Positions 54,110 to 63,242 of a DNA stretch of 64,000 bases are shown one piece after another. The DNA lies in NCBI RefSeq assembly GCF_003600685.1, contig NZ_CP032084.1:186001-250000 (forward strand), in the 5' to 3' direction. The position numbers and the translations under genes are program-made. The notes below the pieces were generated by a model that had not been told where the DNA came from, ran no database searches, and worked only from the letters and a program-made list of their open reading frames with translations. Each line of letters opens with the position of its first letter. Position 1 is the stretch's first letter. The DNA is from Achromobacter sp. B7. Lineage in GTDB: Bacteria > Pseudomonadota > Gammaproteobacteria > Burkholderiales > Burkholderiaceae_B.

Positions 54110-55387
54110 GTGGTAAAGAGAATCGCAGTGTGTGGCCTTGGATATGTCGGCCTGCCCGTAGCCGTTGCATTTTCCAAGCGCTTTGATGTCATCGGCTTTG
54201 ATGTGGATAAGCGGAGAATCGCACGACTGAAAGAAGGACACGACTGGACCGGCGAGATTGAAGACGACGCCCTGCGTGCCTCTGCAATGACCTTTACCGA
54301 CCAGATCTCTGAACTGGAAGGGTGCGACTTTTTCGTGGTTGCCGTTCCCACGCCCGTCGACGAAAAGAACAACCCCGATTTTTCCTTGCTGGTGCGTGCG
54401 TGCCAGTCCATCGGACCCGTGCTGCGTCCGGGCTGCATCGTCGTGTTCGAATCCACCGTCCACCCCGGCGCCACCGAGGAAATCTGCGGCCCCGAGCTGG
54501 AAAAAGTGTCCGGCCTGCGCTGCGGCATCGACTTCAAGCTGGGCTACAGCCCCGAACGCATCAACCCGGGTGACCGCGAGCATCCGCTGGAAAAGATCGT
54601 CAAGATCGTATCCGGCCAGGATGAAGCGTCGCTGGAAATCATTGCCGGCGTGTACGAGAAGATCATCGATGCCGGGGTGCACCGCGCCTCGTCCATCAAG
54701 GTGGCCGAAGCCGCGAAGGTGCTGGAAAACACCCAGCGCGACATCAACATCGCGCTGATGAACGAGATGTCCAAGATCTGCGATCTGGTCGGCATCCGTA
54801 CCTCGGAAGTCCTGAACGCCGCCGGCACCAAGTGGAACTTCCTGAAGTTCTCGCCCGGCCTGGTCGGCGGGCACTGCATCGGCGTGGACCCGTACTACCT
54901 GACCTCCAAGGCGCAGGAACTGGGTTACCACCCCGAAGTCATTCTGTCGGGCCGCCGCATCAACGACGGCATGGCCAACCACGTCGCGCAGCGCATCGTG
55001 CAGACGCTGGCCCGCAATGGCCGCCTGAATGCGTCCACCCGCGTCGGCATCCTGGGCATGACGTTCAAGGAAAACGTGCCCGACATCCGTAACTCGAAGG
55101 TCGTCGATCTGTACAAGGCGCTGGGCAGCTACGGCATCACGCCGGTTGCCTGCGACCCGATGGTCGACCCCGAGCAGATGGAACACGAATACGGCATCAA
55201 GCTCGTCCCCCGCGCGCAATTCGGCGGCATGGACGTGTTGATTCTCGCGGTGCCCCACCGCGAAACCATGGAGACCATCTGGGAAGACATCCCCGGCTTG
55301 GTCAACAGTGGAGGCATGGTGTGCGACTTGAAGTCGGTGCTGGATAGCAAACGCCTTGCCCCCGACCTCTTGTACTGGACTCTTTAA
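54110..55387 (+). CDS. tviB: TviB-like UDP-GlcNAc 6-dehydrogenase
   Basis: A 425-residue UDP-N-acetylhexosamine dehydrogenase that opens the capsule operon. VCGLGYVGLPVAVAFSKRFD is the NAD-binding start, and the catalytic cysteine is in SPGLVGGHCIGVDPYYLTSK. The sequence FKENVPDIRNSKVVDL near the end is typical of the TviB/WbpA group rather than of UDP-glucose dehydrogenases. In the Vi pathway TviB makes UDP-GlcNAcA from UDP-GlcNAc; the same reaction is likely here. The start is a GTG with GTGAGG before it. The TviC epimerase that usually follows is not present. Confidence 0.9.
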   Translation: MVKRIAVCGLGYVGLPVAVAFSKRFDVIGFDVDKRRIARLKEGHDWTGEIEDDALRASAMTFTDQISELEGCDFFVVAVPTPVDEKNNPDFSLLVRACQSIGPVLRPGCIVVFESTVHPGATEEICGPELEKVSGLRCGIDFKLGYSPERINPGDREHPLEKIVKIVSGQDEASLEIIAGVYEKIIDAGVHRASSIKVAEAAKVLENTQRDINIALMNEMSKICDLVGIRTSEVLNAAGTKWNFLKFSPGLVGGHCIGVDPYYLTSKAQELGYHPEVILSGRRINDGMANHVAQRIVQTLARNGRLNASTRVGILGMTFKENVPDIRNSKVVDLYKALGSYGITPVACDPMVDPEQMEHEYGIKLVPRAQFGGMDVLILAVPHRETMETIWEDIPGLVNSGGMVCDLKSVLDSKRLAPDLLYWTL

Positions 55388-55426
55388 GTTCAGGCTCGCT
55401 ATCCATCACTACAGGAGAGACCCTGG

Positions 55427-57907
55427 ATGACTGCATTTACTATCGCTCCGATCGGCACCTGCCGGATCCATACGCCGCTGCGCGATGCCGTGGGACGCTA
55501 CCCGATCAAGCTGCAACTCGGGCGCAACTACGGTTTCGTGCACACCAGCGCCGAGGCGCTGCAACAGGCGCGCTTCATGTTCGGCCAGGCCGACATTCCG
55601 GCCGACGTACAGCGCCTGATCTTCCGTCCTTCGAATGGCGAGCAGGCTCGCCGTGGTACGCACAAGCCGGCCGACCTCTACATGGTTGAGCTGTCCTCGC
55701 GCAAGCTGCTGACCATCGACGGCCATCCCATTCAATCGAACTACCTGGGGCGCTACTTCAGCGAGTTCTTCGCTGACCGCACGCGCACCCGCATGTTCTG
55801 GCAACTGGCCAGCACCGATCGGCTTGCCGAGCGCCGTGCGCAGCTGGACCAGGACGCCGTGTTCAAGAGCCTGTCGCGCGATGACCAGGAACTGCTGTCG
55901 CGCATCGTCAAGCGCGATCAGACCGACGAAGAGATCGAAGCCGAAATGCGTGACCTGGTCGCGCTGCTGGGCCACGACAAGGTGGTGTTCGTCACCCATG
56001 TCAACGCACTGACGCCGGACAACGTGCCGATCGAACAACGCGCGCAACTGATCGCCACGGTGGCCGCCAGCGCGCAGCGCATCGGCGTGCCGTGCTACGA
56101 CCCCACGCCGCTGATGAGCAAGATCGGCCAGGCCGACGCGATGGAAGACGGCGGGCTGGACCTGACGCACTACACGCAGGTCTTCGCCGAACGCCTGTGC
56201 CACGAATGGTTCAAGAACTACATGCGTCCGCGCATGAGCGCGTCCACCACGCAGGTGGCCGTGCCCAAGCTGGGCGCCGACGACAGCGCGGAACGCATCG
56301 AAAAGATCTGGGATGCCGGCGACCTGCGCGAAGCATCGCGCCGCGTGCGCGACGTGCTGCGCCGCCACCCCGGCCTGCCCGAACACACGCTGCTCTTTGC
56401 GCGCATCCAGGAAGAACTGGGCGACTACGAAGGCTCGCTCGCCCTGCTGGGCAGCGCCGACGGCGCCTTGGCCACCGGCAGCAAGGCCGAGCAGATCCTG
56501 ATGCGTAACCACTTCAAGCTGGGCCGTCACGACCTGGCGTACTCGCTTGCCGCCGGCCTTCTGGGCGACGAAATCGAAACGCCCGAAATCGTGCGCATCG
56601 CGGCGGTTTCCGCCGGCCAGCTGGGCTATGTGGATGAGTCGCTGGGCAACTGGAAGCAGCTGTTCCGCATCTCCTCGCCCACCGACGCCACCGCGCTGGA
56701 AGCGGCCGACACGGTGCTGTCGCTGTTGCAAACCGGCGGCGACATGGAAGCCGTGATCCGCTGGGTCAATGAAGTGCGCGAAGCCATCCCGACGCATGGC
56801 CGCGGCTTTGCCGTGCTGTGGCGCGACCGCCTGTTGGCCGGTGACCGCGCCGGTCTGCGCGCCCTGGCAGCCGAATCGCCCGCGTTGGAAGACATGGACG
56901 CGCTGGAGCTGGTCAAAGAAGCTTCGTGGCGCGGTTGCATCATGGCCGCCGCCGCGCTGGCCGCGTCTTGCGGCCTGGCCAATAGCGAGCACGAAGACAT
57001 CGGCGCCTGGCTGCAATCGCAGTCCACCGCATGGGCCGAAGAAGGCACTCGCGCACTGGAAGACGGCCGTCTGCGTGACGCCGCCGAACGCATCTGCGCG
57101 CACCGCCTGCTGAACCCCGACGCCCTGACCGCCGTGCGCGCACAGCGTGCGTTCGAACGGGCGATGCGCCTTGGCGTGCGCGCCGCGCTGCTGGCCGGCA
57201 ACCACAAGGTAGTGATTGACCTGACCGACGTCGCGTTGGACACGCAGCTTGATTTCCCCGAGCTGGACACGATGCGTGGCCGCGCCGCCGATGCGCTGGG
57301 CGACAAGCAAACCGCCATGCGCCATCTGGAGCAAGCCGCCGCCGACAAGGCCGCGCCCCTGAGCACGCAGCTGTACTTTGCCCGCGTGGCCTTCAACGGT
57401 GGCTGGTTCGGTGAAGCCATCGACGCCTACCAGGCGGTGCTGGCCAACGCCTCGGCCGACCAAAGCGCCAAGGACGAAGCCGAACGCCAACTGGGCAGGC
57501 TCGGCCCGCGCGCCATTCGAGGCGCCCGCGAACTGCTGGCCGCCGGCGATCATCGCGCCGCGTGGAACCTGCTGGAACGCGTCGCCCAGTCGTGGCCGCA
57601 GATGACGGAAGTCGAGCACGAAAAGCGCCGCATCATCGCCGTGCTGTACGCCGAGGCACGCGCGCTGGATCCGGCCAGCACAACCGAGCGCCTGGCGCTG
57701 GGCGAACGCATCGTGGAACTGGTTCCCAACGACGCCATCGGCCTGCGCCTGGCCGCTGTCGGCGCCATGCGCCTGCATCGCTTCGAACAGGCCCTGCCGT
57801 ACTGGCGCCGCCTTCGCGAACTGTCCGATAACCCCACGCAGTTCGATCACTACATCGATCGCTGCCTGGTGTGGATCGAAAAAGCCAACCGAAGGAAGGC
57901 AGCATGA
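55427..57907 (+). CDS. tviD: TviD-like capsule O-acetyltransferase/polymerisation protein
   Basis: An 826-residue protein, nearly the length of Salmonella TviD (831). Residues 1-270 form an SGNH/GDSL-like domain: PIGTCRIHTP at the start puts Cys12 where such enzymes usually carry serine, FVTHVNALT fits block III, and D245-L-T-H248 fits the DxxH block. Residues about 290-826 are helical repeats of TPR type (repeated A-L-x-x-L/A-R-x patterns). By analogy it O-acetylates the polymer in the cytoplasm with TviE. GGAGAG precedes the ATG; its stop overlaps the next start (ATGA). Confidence 0.82.
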   Translation: MTAFTIAPIGTCRIHTPLRDAVGRYPIKLQLGRNYGFVHTSAEALQQARFMFGQADIPADVQRLIFRPSNGEQARRGTHKPADLYMVELSSRKLLTIDGHPIQSNYLGRYFSEFFADRTRTRMFWQLASTDRLAERRAQLDQDAVFKSLSRDDQELLSRIVKRDQTDEEIEAEMRDLVALLGHDKVVFVTHVNALTPDNVPIEQRAQLIATVAASAQRIGVPCYDPTPLMSKIGQADAMEDGGLDLTHYTQVFAERLCHEWFKNYMRPRMSASTTQVAVPKLGADDSAERIEKIWDAGDLREASRRVRDVLRRHPGLPEHTLLFARIQEELGDYEGSLALLGSADGALATGSKAEQILMRNHFKLGRHDLAYSLAAGLLGDEIETPEIVRIAAVSAGQLGYVDESLGNWKQLFRISSPTDATALEAADTVLSLLQTGGDMEAVIRWVNEVREAIPTHGRGFAVLWRDRLLAGDRAGLRALAAESPALEDMDALELVKEASWRGCIMAAAALAASCGLANSEHEDIGAWLQSQSTAWAEEGTRALEDGRLRDAAERICAHRLLNPDALTAVRAQRAFERAMRLGVRAALLAGNHKVVIDLTDVALDTQLDFPELDTMRGRAADALGDKQTAMRHLEQAAADKAAPLSTQLYFARVAFNGGWFGEAIDAYQAVLANASADQSAKDEAERQLGRLGPRAIRGARELLAAGDHRAAWNLLERVAQSWPQMTEVEHEKRRIIAVLYAEARALDPASTTERLALGERIVELVPNDAIGLRLAAVGAMRLHRFEQALPYWRRLRELSDNPTQFDHYIDRCLVWIEKANRRKAA

Positions 57908-59967
57908 ATACCCCACTGACTACCGAACGGGCGGACGTTTCGTCCGATCTCCAATGGGTGCATGCCCAGTTGGAGGAGATCGTCACGGCGTCGGTGCGGG
58001 TCCAGGTCGCACAAGAAAACCTGGCGCGCGCCGAAGCGTTGGCGCGCGATCATCTGGAAGATTCCAAGGTCCGTTTCCTGTTGCTTCGGCTGAAGGAATC
58101 GGCGGGCTTGAACGAAGGGATGGCCGAGCAGTGGGCAACCTTGCTTCAAGAATGCCCCGACGACTTGCAGATCGTGCGTTATTGCGCGACGCGACTGGTC
58201 AAGGAACGGCATCTGGACGAGGCCTTGTCCCTGGTCGACCGGCATCTGCCGGCCTCGTCCGAGAACCCGTCGCGGCTGTTCTCGCGCGCCAAGCTGCTTA
58301 GCGACATCCGCGCGCACGAGCAGTCGGACCAGCTGTTCCGGCGGCTGATCCTGGAACACACGGATCGCAATATCCGCGTCGAATTCGCCAAGCGGCTGCG
58401 CAAGCGCGGCTTGCTGGCGGACGCGTATGAAGCGATCCGCCCGGTCGCCGCGCACTTGGCGCCCGGCAGCAAGGCGGCCGAACTGGCCACCGCGCTGGCG
58501 GCCGACTACGCCTTCTTCAAGGGCTTGGAGCCCGAAGGCGGCCTGGCGGGCAAGGACGTGCGGATCGTGTCGATGAAGCACGCCATCCTGCACTTTCGCA
58601 ACCGCAAGATCGCCGAGCAACCGCCAGAAAAGCCCGTGTCCGTCGCCCTGGTGACGGGCAGCCTGGGCCCTGGCGGCGCCGAGCGCCAGTTGACCCGCCT
58701 GGCCGGCGAGTTGACGCGCATGGCGGCTCAACCGGATCGGCAACTGCCTGACGTCGTGATGCGGCCTGAGAAGGTCGAGGTCATGGTCAAGCAGCACACC
58801 GAACCGGCGGGTTCGACCAAGAAGAAGCAGGGCTTGGACTTCTTCCTGCCGGTATTGGTGCAGGCGCAGATTCCGGTGACCGAGATCAACAAGCTGCCGG
58901 CCATTTCGGTGGCGCACCAATCGGTGCCCGATGGCCGCTTGGGCCGCATGCTGGAACAACTGCCGCCGCCCGTGCACTACGGTGTGACGCGCCTGGCGCC
59001 GGTGCTGCGCGCCAATCCGTTCGATGTTGTCAGCCTGTGGCAGGACGGCACGTGCCTGTTCGGCGCGTTGGCCGCGTTGCTGGCCGGTGTGCCGACCATC
59101 CACCTGGTGTTTCGCGGGCTGCCGCCCAACATTCGCAAGGACCGATTCCGCGAAGAATATCCCGAGCTGTTCCAGGCGCTGGCGCAAGTGCCGGGCGTTT
59201 ACTTCGTCAGCAACAGCCGCACCGCCGCCGAGGCGTATGCGCAGTGGCTGGGCATTCCGGTCGTGCGCTTTCACGTGCTGTACAACGGCGTGCCTGACCT
59301 GGCCACCAACGCGTCGCCCGTCGACGAGCAGAAGTGGGAGGCCTTCAAACAAGCCACCGCCGATGCCACCGAGACGGTCGGCGGCGTGTTCCGGCTGGAG
59401 CCGGACAAGCGGCCGCAGCTATGGATCAAGATGGCCGCGATGTACCTGAAGCGACGACCCCAGGCACGCTTTGTCATCGTGGGCGATGGACGCCTGCACG
59501 ACAACATCGTCGCGCTGGCGGAAGAGCTGCGTGTGGTTGACCGGCTGCTGCTGGTGGGCTTGTCCAATCACGTGGGCTACTGGTATTCGCAGATGGACGC
59601 CAGCGTGCTGCTGTCGCGCTATGAAGGCTTGCCCAACGTGTTGATCGAAGCGCAGCTGTTGGGCGTTCCGGTGATTTCGACACCCGCCGGTGGTGCTGGC
59701 GAATGCTTCGTCGAAAACGAAACGGGTCACCTGCTTAGCGACGTCGAACATCCCGACATGACAGAAGCCTGCGACAAGGTGGAGTCGATGGTCGACCTGG
59801 TGCGCAGTAACGAGTCATTGAAGGCGCAGAGCCGCAAACGGGCACAAGACCTGTTTTCGCTCGACGCGATGCTGTCCAAGTTCCTGAGCCTGTGCGTGCC
59901 CGTCATGGCCGTCTCGGAGAACGACGAACGCATCGACTTCCCGCAGATGCAACGCATGCTTGCGTGA
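57904..59967 (+). CDS. tviE: TviE-like GT4 glycosyltransferase with N-terminal repeat extension
   Basis: A 687-residue protein. The first 200 residues are helical and TPR-like (LQWHVHA-type helices are absent from the usual form). The GT4 fold then starts at LVTGSLGPGGAERQLTRLAG. The donor half has FVIVGDGRLHDNIVALAEEL and the E-x7-E motif in YEGLPNVLIEAQLLGVPV. It should polymerise the hexosaminuronic acid backbone from the nucleotide sugar made by TviB. Salmonella TviE has about 578 residues, so the N-terminal extension is notable. ATG overlaps the tviD stop. Confidence 0.83.
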   Translation: MNTPLTTERADVSSDLQWVHAQLEEIVTASVRVQVAQENLARAEALARDHLEDSKVRFLLLRLKESAGLNEGMAEQWATLLQECPDDLQIVRYCATRLVKERHLDEALSLVDRHLPASSENPSRLFSRAKLLSDIRAHEQSDQLFRRLILEHTDRNIRVEFAKRLRKRGLLADAYEAIRPVAAHLAPGSKAAELATALAADYAFFKGLEPEGGLAGKDVRIVSMKHAILHFRNRKIAEQPPEKPVSVALVTGSLGPGGAERQLTRLAGELTRMAAQPDRQLPDVVMRPEKVEVMVKQHTEPAGSTKKKQGLDFFLPVLVQAQIPVTEINKLPAISVAHQSVPDGRLGRMLEQLPPPVHYGVTRLAPVLRANPFDVVSLWQDGTCLFGALAALLAGVPTIHLVFRGLPPNIRKDRFREEYPELFQALAQVPGVYFVSNSRTAAEAYAQWLGIPVVRFHVLYNGVPDLATNASPVDEQKWEAFKQATADATETVGGVFRLEPDKRPQLWIKMAAMYLKRRPQARFVIVGDGRLHDNIVALAEELRVVDRLLLVGLSNHVGYWYSQMDASVLLSRYEGLPNVLIEAQLLGVPVISTPAGGAGECFVENETGHLLSDVEHPDMTEACDKVESMVDLVRSNESLKAQSRKRAQDLFSLDAMLSKFLSLCVPVMAVSENDERIDFPQMQRMLA

Positions 59968-60010
59968 TCGGCGGCAGGTCTTTTCAAGGTCCAATAGATT
60001 TAAGGGTTTT

Positions 60011-61168
60011 ATGCACATGAACGTCCCGGCTTTCGGCCTGCGGCGCAACGCGGCCTTCGCCATGGTGGTGCTGGCCGCACTTTCACTTTCGGGCTGCCAG
60101 CTGCCGCGTTCCGGTCCGATGTTGAGCGAAATGACGGGGGCACACGACGACAAGGACGTTATCGTGATGCCCGCCTCGCGCGAACTGGTGCAAGCCAGCA
60201 GGGTGCCTGACGTGGCGGACTTTCCGGTCCGCTATCGCGACCTGACCCAAGCGGGCTTCGACCGCCTGGTGCCGGGCGACGGCATCAACGTGCGCGTGTG
60301 GGAACGCGGTGGGCTGGGCGTATTCGCGGCGGATCCGTCCGGGGTCAGTGACCTGGGCAACCAGGAGATCGACCGGTCGGGCAACGTCTATTTCCCCATC
60401 CTGGGCAAGTTCCGCGCAGAAGGGCTGACGCTTGCGCAGCTGCATGATTCCGTGGTGGGCCGCCTGGCCAAGCTGGTGGTGGGCGCGGACGTCAGCGTCA
60501 CACGCGTGACCGATGCGCGCGGCCAGATGGTGACGGTGCAGGGCAACCTGACCAAGCCCGGCATGTACCCGATCACGCAGACCGCGCAGCGCCTGAGCAG
60601 CGCGCTGGCGCAGGCCGCGCCGGTGCAGACCAACCCCGAGCAGCTGGTCATCAGCCTGCGCCGCGACAACCAGGTGGCCTCGGTGCGTCTGTCGGACATC
60701 TACCGCAATCAGAACAACGACATTCTGCTGCGGCCGGGTGACGTCATTACCGCCTACGACTCGCGCGAGTACCTGACCGTGCTGGGCGCGGCGGGCAACC
60801 AGGGCCGCGTGGCGATCAGCAAGCGCAATTACTCGGTGCTGGACGCGCTGGCCGATTCGCGTGGCCTGGACGACAAGCTGGCCGACCCGCGTTCCGTGTT
60901 CCTGTTCACGCCCGCCAAGGCCGGCGTAGCCGGCAAGCCGGACATGCTGCCGGTGGTGTATCAGTTTGACCTGACGCGGCCCGAGCAAGTGGCGTTGGCG
61001 CGTGAATTCACCGTGCATGAAGGGCAGGCCATCTACATTTCGGACGCGCCGTTCACGCAGGTGCAGAAGGTGCTGTCGGCCTTCCGTGTCACCATGAGCG
61101 CGGGCTTCAGCGCCACGCGTGCGATCGATAGCGATTCGGGCTCCAGCTCTTCCGGCGTGACCCAATAG
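60011..61168 (+). CDS. vexA: VexA-like outer-membrane polysaccharide export lipoprotein (Wza/BexD type)
   Basis: A 385-residue lipoprotein: signal peptide with lipobox LSGC (Cys29), a PES domain (FDRLVPGDGINVRVWERGG), SLBB-type repeats (GQMVTVQGNLTKPGMYPITQ and REYLTVLGAAGNQGRVAISK), and a C-terminal Ser-rich tail. It forms the outer-membrane export channel for the capsule. Start ATG at 60011, 43 bases after tviE, with AAGGG before it; a second in-frame ATG is two codons later. Confidence 0.88.
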   Translation: MHMNVPAFGLRRNAAFAMVVLAALSLSGCQLPRSGPMLSEMTGAHDDKDVIVMPASRELVQASRVPDVADFPVRYRDLTQAGFDRLVPGDGINVRVWERGGLGVFAADPSGVSDLGNQEIDRSGNVYFPILGKFRAEGLTLAQLHDSVVGRLAKLVVGADVSVTRVTDARGQMVTVQGNLTKPGMYPITQTAQRLSSALAQAAPVQTNPEQLVISLRRDNQVASVRLSDIYRNQNNDILLRPGDVITAYDSREYLTVLGAAGNQGRVAISKRNYSVLDALADSRGLDDKLADPRSVFLFTPAKAGVAGKPDMLPVVYQFDLTRPEQVALAREFTVHEGQAIYISDAPFTQVQKVLSAFRVTMSAGFSATRAIDSDSGSSSSGVTQ

Positions 61169-61175
61169 CGTGTCG

Positions 61176-62516
61176 ATGAGTAACGAGGATCGGATCAAGG
61201 GGTGGCGTAACCGCCGCAAGGACAGTAACTACGCGGTGGGTTCGGGCGTCGATGCGTGGCGCCTGGACCCGGCCGCGCTGTTTGAAGCCAAGGCCACGCC
61301 CAGCGTGCTGCTCAAGCCATTGCTTGCGCGGCTGCTGGGCGAGCCGCACGACTCCGTTGCCGCCCGCCGGGCGGTGTACGAAGCGGTGCAGGCCGAGCTG
61401 GACGCGGAGATCGCGCGCGGCAAGGTCGACGAGACGCTGGCCGATTTTTCACGGCGGCGGCTGCGCCTGATCGTGCGCCTGCTGGAAACGGATATCCGCG
61501 CGGGCGTGGATGTCTTCGCGTCGGGCTACATGCCCGCCAAGCTGATCGCGGAAGACGAACGGCTGGCGGCGGCGCATGCGCGGCGCGTCGAACGGCGCAA
61601 GCAGGACGAGGCGCGCGATGCGCGCCGCCATGCGTCGCGCAACGACATCGCGCTGGAAATCGAATTGCCGCAGGGCGAGGCCGCGGATCTTGCCATCCTG
61701 CGGCAGCGCTTGCAGGTCCTGCACGAAGGGCACCATCCGGGCAGTGCCGGCCGTGGGCAGCCCGTGGGGCGCACGCTGATGGCGCTGTTCGTGTATCAGC
61801 TGCGCGTGATCCACGGCGAAAGCCGCATCGCGCTGCTGTGGGCGCTGGTCGGCCCTGTCGTACTGCTGACGTTGATCTCGTCGCTGTACATCCTGATGGG
61901 CACGCACTTCATTCTTGGCATGGACGTGCAAACGTTTTCGCTGTTGGGAGCCACCACATGGATCATGTTCCGGCAGATCGTTTTCCGAAGCAGTACCGCC
62001 TATATCTCGGCGCGCGGGCTGCTGAACTTCCAGGGCGTCACCCCGCTGATGTGCGCGCTGGTGCAGGCGATGATCTACGTATCGGTGTACCTGGTGGTGT
62101 TCGCCGTGCTGATCAGCGCGGGCCACGCGCTGGGACTCATCACGCTGCCGGAAAGTTGGGCGGGCTTCATTCTTTTCGTCGTGCTGATGGGCTGCTGCGG
62201 GTCGGCGATGGGCGTGCTGTTTGGGTCAATCGCGACCTTCTGGCATTTCTTCCTGCGCCTGGCGCCCGTCATCGAACGGGGCTTGCAGATATTCTCCAGC
62301 GTGTTCTTCGTGTCGGAGCAGTTGCCCGAGCATCTGCGCCCATGGATTCTGTGGTCGCCGTTCGCGCACGGCATGCAGCTGCTGCGTTCGGCTTACTTCG
62401 CGGCCTACGATTCCCACGATGCCAGCCTGGGCTATTTCTTGACGGCATTGGTGTTCATGATGGTGGTCGCCCTGGCGGCCGAGCGTCTTGCACGCCCCAA
62501 TGTCCAGCCGATGTAA
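61176..62516 (+). CDS. vexB: VexB-like capsule exporter permease with large N-terminal domain
   Basis: A 446-residue protein. The last 255 residues are a KpsM/BexB/VexB-type ABC-2 permease (TLMALFVYQLRVIHGESRIA, then six helices and SPFAHGMQLLRSAYF). The first 190 are soluble, charged and helical, with LLKPLLARLLGEPHDSVAAR and a coiled stretch (RRVERRKQDEARDARRHASR). That extension is not part of standard KpsM or VexB (about 260 residues). An in-frame GTG at 61170 adds two residues. It starts 7 bases after vexA. Confidence 0.85.
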   Translation: MSNEDRIKGWRNRRKDSNYAVGSGVDAWRLDPAALFEAKATPSVLLKPLLARLLGEPHDSVAARRAVYEAVQAELDAEIARGKVDETLADFSRRRLRLIVRLLETDIRAGVDVFASGYMPAKLIAEDERLAAAHARRVERRKQDEARDARRHASRNDIALEIELPQGEAADLAILRQRLQVLHEGHHPGSAGRGQPVGRTLMALFVYQLRVIHGESRIALLWALVGPVVLLTLISSLYILMGTHFILGMDVQTFSLLGATTWIMFRQIVFRSSTAYISARGLLNFQGVTPLMCALVQAMIYVSVYLVVFAVLISAGHALGLITLPESWAGFILFVVLMGCCGSAMGVLFGSIATFWHFFLRLAPVIERGLQIFSSVFFVSEQLPEHLRPWILWSPFAHGMQLLRSAYFAAYDSHDASLGYFLTALVFMMVVALAAERLARPNVQPM

Positions 62517-62525
62517 GGGGGCCAG

Positions 62526-63242
62526 ATGATTCATCTGAATGGCGTCACTGACGAACCCTACGCCTTTGGCAGCCGGCAACCGCTGCTGGCCAACGCCACG
62601 CTCGACATACCCGTCGGGCGCTACGCCCTGCTGTCGCATACGCCCGAGATGCACCGCCAGATTGTCGACGTGTTGTGCAACCTGCGGCCGCCGCGCCAGG
62701 GCTTCGTCAAGCACGACGGCAATGTGTCGTGGGCGATTGGGCGGCAAGGTTTTATCCGGGGCAAGGCCAACGGGCTTTCCATCATCGACTTCGTCTGCGA
62801 GATGTACGAAATCGATATCGAAGCCACGCACGAACTGGTCGCGGACCTGATCAGCGACCCCAAGGTGCTGGCCAAACCCATGGAACATTGGCCGCTTTAC
62901 GCACGGCAGGAATTCTCGTTCGCCCTGGCGCTGGCGCCGGCGTTCGACGTTTACGTGATCGAAGGGGCCATCCCTTTCGAACCCTGCCGGTTCACCCGGC
63001 TCTGGCTGGCCCTGTTCGAAGAGCGGTTGATCGGCCGGACCCTCATTCTCTCTAGCTATCGCCAGAACCAGATGGCGGACTACTGCCTCAAAGGCTTGAT
63101 TTATGAACGAAGCGCTCTCAGCATCGAAGACGACCTCGACCAATGCCTCAGCAAATACCCCCCGCGACGATCTCGAAGCGACTCCGGCACCGGCGATGAC
63201 GTCTTCGGAGGCGGCTTCGAAGACAGCCAGCTCGGGATCTGA
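62526..63242 (+). CDS. vexC: VexC/BexA-family ABC subunit with all nucleotide-binding motifs lost
   Basis: A 238-residue protein that aligns end to end with BexA/CtrD-type capsule ATPases in its framework (GNVSWAIG for SISWPLA, SFALALAPAFDVYVIEGAI for AFALSLA-EFDCYLIDEVI, MADYC for MKQYC). The P-loop position (37-45) reads SHTPEMHRQ without Gly-Lys-Ser/Thr. The signature region reads WPLYA (122-126), Walker B reads VYVIEG (142-147, catalytic Glu replaced by Gly), and the switch histidine is Tyr178. From about residue 214 the sequence leaves the family and overlaps vexD by 140 bases. It is an intact open reading frame, not a broken gene. Probably a pseudo-ATPase scaffold of the exporter. Confidence 0.8.
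   Translation: MIHLNGVTDEPYAFGSRQPLLANATLDIPVGRYALLSHTPEMHRQIVDVLCNLRPPRQGFVKHDGNVSWAIGRQGFIRGKANGLSIIDFVCEMYEIDIEATHELVADLISDPKVLAKPMEHWPLYARQEFSFALALAPAFDVYVIEGAIPFEPCRFTRLWLALFEERLIGRTLILSSYRQNQMADYCLKGLIYERSALSIEDDLDQCLSKYPPRRSRSDSGTGDDVFGGGFEDSQLGI

Noticed and set aside
55409..57916. Long minus-strand open frame opposite tviD
   Set aside because: Same composition artefact; the plus-strand product has TviD features, a ribosome site and operon spacing.
62526..63242. vexC as a frameshifted pseudogene
   Set aside because: The frame is continuous, aligns along the whole family framework and has substitutions, not stops or shifts, at the motif positions.
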